Assembly (NCBI RefSeq): GCF_900182565.1
Contig: NZ_FXTI01000001.1
Span: 248,001 to 312,000 of the forward strand
Length of the DNA stretch: 64,000 nt
Direction: 5' to 3'
From: Melghirimyces algeriensis
Lineage (GTDB): Bacteria > Bacillota > Bacilli > Thermoactinomycetales > DSM-45169
Below, piece by piece: positions 59,031 through 64,000 of this stretch. Position 1 is the first letter of the stretch, and each line of letters begins with the position of its first letter. The notes beneath the pieces are model-generated. The model did not search any database, was not told where the DNA came from, and worked only from the letters and a program-made list of their open reading frames with translations. The translations under genes and the position numbers were made by a program.

Positions 59031-60395
59031 ATGCACATCATCGTTACAGGATTCAATCATAATACAGCGCCTGTGGAACTAAGGGAACGGATGACTTTCT
59101 CGCCCGAAATTTTGGGACGCTCTCTTCAGCGGCTTTCTCATATGAAAAGTATTTTGGAGTGCGTCATCATTAGCACATGTAACCGGATGGAATTGTATGT
59201 GGTCAGTGACCAACCACATACAGGCCGCTATTATTCCAAAATGTTTTTAGAAAGCGAATTTGGAATTGCAAAGGAAGATTTTATCGATAGTCTCTATGTG
59301 AAAGAAGATCATGAAGCAATCCGACACCTGTTCCAGGTGGTTGCCGGATTGGATTCCATGGTATTGGGAGAGACCCAAATTCTGGGTCAAGTCAAGGAAG
59401 CCTTTCTGGTTGCTCAGCGCCAAAAGGTGACCGGGACGATCTTTAATGAGTTATTTAAACAGGCTATCACGTTGGGAAAACGGGTTCACTCGGAAACGGA
59501 GATTGGACAACATGCGGTTTCGGTCAGTTATGCGGCTGTTGAATTGGGCAAAAAGATGTTCAGCACGTTTACCGATAAGACGGTTCTGCTTTTGGGAGCC
59601 GGTGAAACTGGTGAATTAACAGCCAAACATCTGTACGAAGCCGGAGCAGAGCGAGTGATTGTGGTAAATCGGACATTGGAAAAAGCGGAAGAAGTGGCAA
59701 AGCGATTTTACGGGGAAGCCCGTCCGATTTCCCGACTGGCAGAATCTCTGCGGGAAGTGGATATTGTTGTCAGCTCTACGGGAGCACAGGGTGCTGTCAT
59801 TGAAAAGGATGTGGTTGAGCAAGTATTGGACAAGCGTCTGACTCCACTCTTTTTGATTGACATCGCTGTTCCAAGGGACATCGACCCTGATATTCACCAT
59901 TTGGATAACGTGTTTTTGTATGACATTGATGACTTAAACGGAATGATAAAAACGAACTTGGATCTGCGTCAGAAGGAAGCCGCCAAAGTGGAAGAAATGA
60001 TCACCGAAGAAGTGAATCGTTTTCAGGAATGGATTACCACTTTGGGTGTGGTTCCGTTGATTACGGCTCTTCGGGAAAAGGCGCTGATGATTCAGCAGGA
60101 GACAATGGAGAGCATTGAGCGAAAATTGCCGGATCTGACGGAGCGGGAAAAGCGAGTGTTGCGAAAACACACCAAGAGTATCGTCAATCAAATGCTTCGT
60201 GATCCTTTGGCACGGATTAAAGAACTTGCTGCAACCAAAGACCGGGAACAAGCGTTGGAGATGTTTGTTCACATTTTTGCTTTGGAAGAGCAATTGCAAG
60301 CGATGGAGCAGAAAAAAGAGGATCGTTCAGGAGTTTCATACAACCGAGCGTCTCAACCAATTTCCTTGGTCGGTGAAGTTTCCGTCCGTTCGTGA
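59031..60395 (+). CDS. hemA: Glutamyl-tRNA reductase HemA
   Basis: First committed step of C5-pathway heme synthesis, making glutamate-1-semialdehyde. GFNHNTAPVELRERMTF, the catalytic cysteine in VIISTCNRMELY, LVLGETQILGQVKEAF-type motif, and the NADPH site VLLLGAGETGELTAKHL are intact; dimerisation helix at the C-terminus. 454 residues. ATG 59031 is preferred to the in-frame GTG 59022. A TATAAT at 58920-58925 may be the promoter but its -35 is poor. First gene of hemA-X-C-D-B. Confidence 0.95.
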   Translation: MHIIVTGFNHNTAPVELRERMTFSPEILGRSLQRLSHMKSILECVIISTCNRMELYVVSDQPHTGRYYSKMFLESEFGIAKEDFIDSLYVKEDHEAIRHLFQVVAGLDSMVLGETQILGQVKEAFLVAQRQKVTGTIFNELFKQAITLGKRVHSETEIGQHAVSVSYAAVELGKKMFSTFTDKTVLLLGAGETGELTAKHLYEAGAERVIVVNRTLEKAEEVAKRFYGEARPISRLAESLREVDIVVSSTGAQGAVIEKDVVEQVLDKRLTPLFLIDIAVPRDIDPDIHHLDNVFLYDIDDLNGMIKTNLDLRQKEAAKVEEMITEEVNRFQEWITTLGVVPLITALREKALMIQQETMESIERKLPDLTEREKRVLRKHTKSIVNQMLRDPLARIKELAATKDREQALEMFVHIFALEEQLQAMEQKKEDRSGVSYNRASQPISLVGEVSVRS

Positions 60396-60413
60396 AAGAA
60401 GGGGGAGACCGAT

Positions 60414-61229
60414 GTGTTTGCCGAACGGTGGTTTTATGATCTAATCATGTATATATACGCATTGAGCTTATTATTTGCTTTTTCCGACATCATGCAATCC
60501 AGTCGGCGTGCACGTCGGTTGGCACGTTTCTTTTTGGTGACCGTTTGGTTTTTTCAAACGGTTTTTTTCACATGGAGGGTTAGTCAATTTTTCCCAAAGC
60601 TTGTTGGAGTGGATTCCCTGCTTTTTTATTCTTGGGCATTGGTGACCGCTTCACTGGTCATTCATTACCTGTACCGGATGGACTTTATTGTTTTTGCAGT
60701 CAACCTGCTCAGTTTTGGCTTTTTAGCTACCAATCTGTATATTACACCGAAAGCCGGTTTGTCTCTGACGGAACCACTTCTGTCTGAACTGGTTTTCATT
60801 CATGCGACTTTGGCATTTTTGGCTTATGCATTATTTTCTCTTTCCGCTGTTTGTGCAGGGTTTTATTTGATTGGAAATTACATGTTAAAACAGAAAAAAT
60901 GGAACCGGATGTTAAGGCGCTTGCCCAGCCTGGGAAGATTGCAGCTTTTTTCTTATCATTTGAACATACTGGGGGTTCCTTTATTGATATCAGCCATCAT
61001 CTTGGGGCTGGTCTGGGCTTCAGAGAAGATGGCAGGAGGCTTTTGGTATGATCCCAAAATTCTTGGTTCCTTTATTGTATTGATATTTTATTGCATTTAT
61101 CTTTACCAACGGTTTGTCCGGGGCTGGAACGGACAACGTCTTGCATGGTGGAGTGTCATTTCTTTTTTTACGATTGTATTAAACTATCTGATTTCCAACG
61201 CAGGTATGTCTTTTCATCAGTGGCTTTAA
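60414..61229 (+). CDS. hemX: HemX-like cytochrome c assembly-family membrane protein
   Basis: Integral membrane protein with about eight helices and the CcsA/HemX features FIHATLAFLAYALFSLSAVC and WASEKMAGGFWYDPK. In B. subtilis HemX lowers the amount of HemA. 271 residues. GTG 60414 has AGAAGGGGGAGA upstream. Sits between hemA and hemC as in Bacillus. Confidence 0.9.
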   Translation: MFAERWFYDLIMYIYALSLLFAFSDIMQSSRRARRLARFFLVTVWFFQTVFFTWRVSQFFPKLVGVDSLLFYSWALVTASLVIHYLYRMDFIVFAVNLLSFGFLATNLYITPKAGLSLTEPLLSELVFIHATLAFLAYALFSLSAVCAGFYLIGNYMLKQKKWNRMLRRLPSLGRLQLFSYHLNILGVPLLISAIILGLVWASEKMAGGFWYDPKILGSFIVLIFYCIYLYQRFVRGWNGQRLAWWSVISFFTIVLNYLISNAGMSFHQWL

Positions 61230-61273
61230 CCTGCAGTTTGTGAAACGTAAATGGCAGAGAAGGAGAATGTCTC

Positions 61274-62203
61274 ATGCGAACAGTTACTGTCGGTACCAGA
61301 CGAAGCCAATTGGCTGTCATCCAAACCGAGTGGGTGATCCAACGGTTACAGAAGAATATTCCGGAAGACTGGAAACTGGAATTGGAAAAAATGATCACCA
61401 GGGGAGATCAGATCTTACATGTTACTTTATCCAAGGTGGGAGGAAAGGGACTGTTTGTAAAAGAGATTGAACAGGCCCTTCTCGATGAAAGAATTGATCT
61501 GGCTGTCCACAGTATGAAGGATATGCCCGGAGAACAACCGGAGGGGTTGACATTTGGAGCGGTTACATTGCGGGAAGATCCAAGGGATTGTCTCCTGTCC
61601 CGAAGCGGTCTAAAGCTGGAGGATTTGCCGGAAAACGCTATCGTGGGAACCAGCAGTTTGCGTCGGCAGGCCCAGATTCTTGCATTTCGACCGGATCTCA
61701 AAGTGGAACCGGTTCGGGGGAATCTGAATACACGTTACAAAAAATTGATGGATGGCCAGTTTGACGCCATTGTTCTTGCTTATGCAGGGATTCAGCGAAT
61801 GGGCTGGGAAGACAAAGTAACACAGATCCTCTCGGAAGAAGTCATGCTTCCCGCTGTTGGCCAGGGGGCACTGGCGGTTCAATGTCGCTTTAATGACCAC
61901 GAAATCATGGAGGCATTGCAACGGATCAATGATTTGGAAACAGAACAGACGGTTTCCGCCGAACGTACATTTCTTCATGCATTTGAAGGAGGATGTCATC
62001 TTCCCATCGCCGGTTATGCTGTTTTGGTGGAAGATGAGATTCGTCTTCGTGGAAGAGTGGCACATCCCAGTGGAAGAACGGTTTTAAAGGGAGAACGAAA
62101 AGGAAAGAACCCTGAGGAAGTGGGACGCCTCCTTGCGAAGGATTTGATGGAAAAAGGAGCGAGGAAACTGTTGGATGAAGTGAGAGAAGGGGAAGAGCAA
62201 TGA
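61274..62203 (+). CDS. hemC: Porphobilinogen deaminase HemC
   Basis: Joins four porphobilinogens into hydroxymethylbilane. VGTRRSQLAVIQTEWV, HSMKDMPGEQPEG (catalytic Asp region), GTSSLRRQAQIL, RGNLNTRYKKL, and the dipyrromethane cofactor cysteine in FEGGCHLPIAGYA. 309 residues. AGAAGGAGAA precedes the ATG; ATGA overlap with the next gene. Confidence 0.96.
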   Translation: MRTVTVGTRRSQLAVIQTEWVIQRLQKNIPEDWKLELEKMITRGDQILHVTLSKVGGKGLFVKEIEQALLDERIDLAVHSMKDMPGEQPEGLTFGAVTLREDPRDCLLSRSGLKLEDLPENAIVGTSSLRRQAQILAFRPDLKVEPVRGNLNTRYKKLMDGQFDAIVLAYAGIQRMGWEDKVTQILSEEVMLPAVGQGALAVQCRFNDHEIMEALQRINDLETEQTVSAERTFLHAFEGGCHLPIAGYAVLVEDEIRLRGRVAHPSGRTVLKGERKGKNPEEVGRLLAKDLMEKGARKLLDEVREGEEQ

Positions 62204-63666
62204 ATGGATATTCTCCGACGCTTTATCTGGTCGGAGCCGGTCCGGGAGATCCCTCCCTTCTGTCACTAAAGGGCAGAGATGCGATTCGACGGGCAGATGT
62301 TCTGTTTTACGACCCGAAAGTGAATCGCGCCCTTCTAAAAGAAGGCTCTGACAAAGCGGATTATGTCCCAGTAGAGACGGGGTCACCCAATGGTTTGCAG
62401 GAAATGCTGAAGGCGGTTGCGGAGGAGAAACGTGTGGTGTGGTGTGTTCCCGGTGATCCTTTTCTGCATTCCTCAGTGGTTCGTGATGCCGAACGATTGG
62501 CCCGACATGGGGTGGTTTGTGAACCAGTTCCGGGGGTTCCTTGGCAACTGGCGATCCCTCTGTATTCCGGGATTCCTGTCGGTTCCAATTGGATGGTACG
62601 GCAATATGGGGAAATGAATGAGAAAGATTGGGATGACTTGGTTGCTGCTTCAGGAACCAGGATTCTCTGCCTGGATGGTCACTTTTTGCCGGATGCCACT
62701 CGGCGACTTTTGTCCGCAAATGCTTCTCTGGATCTGTCGGTGGCATGGGTGAAGCATGGGAGCCGGATGGAACAAAGTGTGTGGACTGGTTCATTGGGCC
62801 AACTTTCGAATGGGGCTCCAGATCCGGGAGAGGGTGTCCTTATCCTGGGGGAGGTGGTTCGATCTCAGGAACACCTTCAGTGGTTTGAAAAAAAACCTCT
62901 GTTTGGACGAAGAATCCTAATCACCCGTGCGAAGGGACAAAGTGAGAGTATGGTGCAACAAGTCCGGGAGCTGGGTGGTGAAACCGTGGAGTTTCCCGTC
63001 ATTGACCTTCGCCCGCCCCGGCAACAGGATCAGTTGGATCAAGCGTTGAAACAATTGGACCGATATCAATGGGTGATTTTTACCAGTGTCAATGGAGTGG
63101 AATACTTTTTCAGTCATTTAAACCGATTAGGAATCGATGTTCGTCAGATGTATCGAGCACGGTTGGTCACGATCGGGCCAAAAACGGCGGATGCTTTGGA
63201 AGAGCGGGGGCTTCGGGTGGATATTCAACCGGAGGAGTACCGGGCCGAATCATTAATCGATGCGTTGAAGCCCATGGTGTCGTCTGGAGAGAGGGTATTG
63301 CTTCCCAGGGCGAATATTGCACGGGAGTTACTCGCTGTGGAGTTAGAACGAATGGGTTGTGTTGTGACGGATGTGGATGCCTATGATACCGTTCCCGGAA
63401 CGGAAGGGTTGCAAGAGACTGTAGAGATGTTGCAACAAAAGAGGTTGCATATCTTAACATTTACCAGCTCTTCCACCGTTCGATATTTTGTGAAAGCTCT
63501 CCAATCCATAGAAAAGGATTGGAAACCCCTTTTGGAAGGCGTCCAGGTGGCATGCATCGGACCGATTACGGCAAATACCGCAAAAGAGCATGGAATTTGT
63601 GTGAATACAGTTGCCCGGACATACACGATTGAGGGTTTGATTGAAGCGGTGAAAAAACTACCCTAA
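62200..63666 (+). CDS. hemD: Fused SUMT-like / uroporphyrinogen-III synthase (HemD)
   Basis: Two domains. Residues about 1-230 resemble the tetrapyrrole methylase fold: LYLVGAGPGDPSLLSLKGRD, VPGDPFLHSS and VPGVPWQLAIPL. Family hallmarks are altered: the usual RLKGGDPFVFGRGGEE is WCVPGDPFLHSSVVRDAERL. Residues about 240-488 are uroporphyrinogen-III synthase (RRILITRAKGQSESMVQQVR, VIFTSVNGVEYFF, TFTSSSTVRYF). Cyclising hydroxymethylbilane is the confident role; the methylase half may be weak, inactive or specialised. ATGA overlap with hemC. Confidence 0.88.
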   Translation: MNGYSPTLYLVGAGPGDPSLLSLKGRDAIRRADVLFYDPKVNRALLKEGSDKADYVPVETGSPNGLQEMLKAVAEEKRVVWCVPGDPFLHSSVVRDAERLARHGVVCEPVPGVPWQLAIPLYSGIPVGSNWMVRQYGEMNEKDWDDLVAASGTRILCLDGHFLPDATRRLLSANASLDLSVAWVKHGSRMEQSVWTGSLGQLSNGAPDPGEGVLILGEVVRSQEHLQWFEKKPLFGRRILITRAKGQSESMVQQVRELGGETVEFPVIDLRPPRQQDQLDQALKQLDRYQWVIFTSVNGVEYFFSHLNRLGIDVRQMYRARLVTIGPKTADALEERGLRVDIQPEEYRAESLIDALKPMVSSGERVLLPRANIARELLAVELERMGCVVTDVDAYDTVPGTEGLQETVEMLQQKRLHILTFTSSSTVRYFVKALQSIEKDWKPLLEGVQVACIGPITANTAKEHGICVNTVARTYTIEGLIEAVKKLP

Positions 63667-63692
63667 AAAATTGGAATGCCAGGAGGTTTAAA

Positions 63693-64000
63693 ATGAAATC
63701 ATTTCGTCGCCATCGTCGTCTGAGACAAAATCGTGGGATTCGCCGGATGGTACGGGAGCATCACGTTTCTCCGGATGATTTTATTTATCCCATCTTTGCT
63801 GTGGAAGGAAAGGGATTGAAGACAGAAGTCCCTTCGATGCCGGGCGTGTTTCACTTTTCTCTCGATCGGTTGAATGAAGAAGTGGATGAAGCGGTGGAAG
63901 CCGGGATTTCCTCTGTAATTTTATTTGGCGTGCCGGAAGACAAGGATGCGTGTGGAAGTGCTGCCCAGGCTGAAGATGGAATTGTGCAACGGGCGATTGC
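63693..64000 (+). CDS. hemB: Porphobilinogen synthase HemB (3' partial)
   Basis: Start of 5-aminolevulinate dehydratase. RRHRRLRQNRGIRRMVREHH and PDDFIYPIFAVEGKG are diagnostic, then MPGVFHFS and VILFGVPEDKDACGS. About 102 residues are visible before the window ends. AGGAGG lies 7 bases before ATG 63693. Fifth gene of the heme operon. Confidence 0.95.
   Translation, partial: MKSFRRHRRLRQNRGIRRMVREHHVSPDDFIYPIFAVEGKGLKTEVPSMPGVFHFSLDRLNEEVDEAVEAGISSVILFGVPEDKDACGSAAQAEDGIVQRAI

Overview
The window is a chromosome segment of an endospore-forming member of the Bacillota, most likely a Bacillales relative of the Thermoactinomycetaceae type. The reasons are strong AGGAGG ribosome-binding sites with many TTG and GTG starts, menaquinone-type sdhCAB, sporulation and germination genes (gerE, gerM), and a gene order that follows the Bacillus subtilis block sdhCAB - gerE - ysmB - racE - gerM - rph - rdgB - ysnB ... 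tig - clpX - lonB - lonA - engB ... hemAXCDB. The family-level placement is inference.

Layout. 1-4590: oligopeptide ABC transporter oppABCD, with oppA cut by the window edge. 4605-5974: SAM-riboswitch-controlled metX. 6082-9457: sdhCAB. 9511-17680: a DUF1002 protein, a class B penicillin-binding protein, class I fumarase, a zinc-ribbon protein, an M2-peptidase relative whose zinc site is destroyed, and two hypotheticals. 17846-31882: the spore-coat regulator gene gerE, split in two by a 13.8-kb element. 31979-38229: polysaccharide deacetylase, ysmB, racE, gerM, rph, rdgB, ysnB. 38385-41799: tRNA-Arg, tig, a decayed clpP and clpX. 42008-50423: femX-like, alanine-racemase-like, lonB, lonA, engB, ddl. 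50710-52093: HTH-TPR regulator with an overlapping micro-ORF. 52178-58820: map, a two-component system and a SsuABC-like transporter. 59031-64000: hemAXCDB, with hemB cut by the edge.

The main discovery is the split gerE. The first 50 codons lie at 17846-17995 behind a SigK-like promoter. The last 23 codons lie at 31811-31882, followed by the terminator. Both junctions carry AATGT(A/G)ATG, and joining them there restores a 73-codon GerE in frame. The intervening DNA ends with a large serine recombinase whose stop is 26 bases from the junction. This is the architecture of skin in sigK and of the gerE-intervening element known from Bacillus cereus, so the element is probably excised in the mother cell during sporulation. 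Its cargo is unusual: a complete type III-B CRISPR effector operon (cmr1-6, with Cas10 GGDD and Cmr4 Asp26 present) plus a two-TM coiled-coil protein with an unassigned C-terminal domain. It has no array, cas6 or cas1/cas2. It also carries a nitronate monooxygenase, a flavoprotein monooxygenase, a DMT transporter and small membrane proteins.

Other notable items are the clpP remnant in its ancestral tig-clpX slot, a three-copy modular repeat family, the M2 pseudo-enzyme and a possible regulator-peptide pair.
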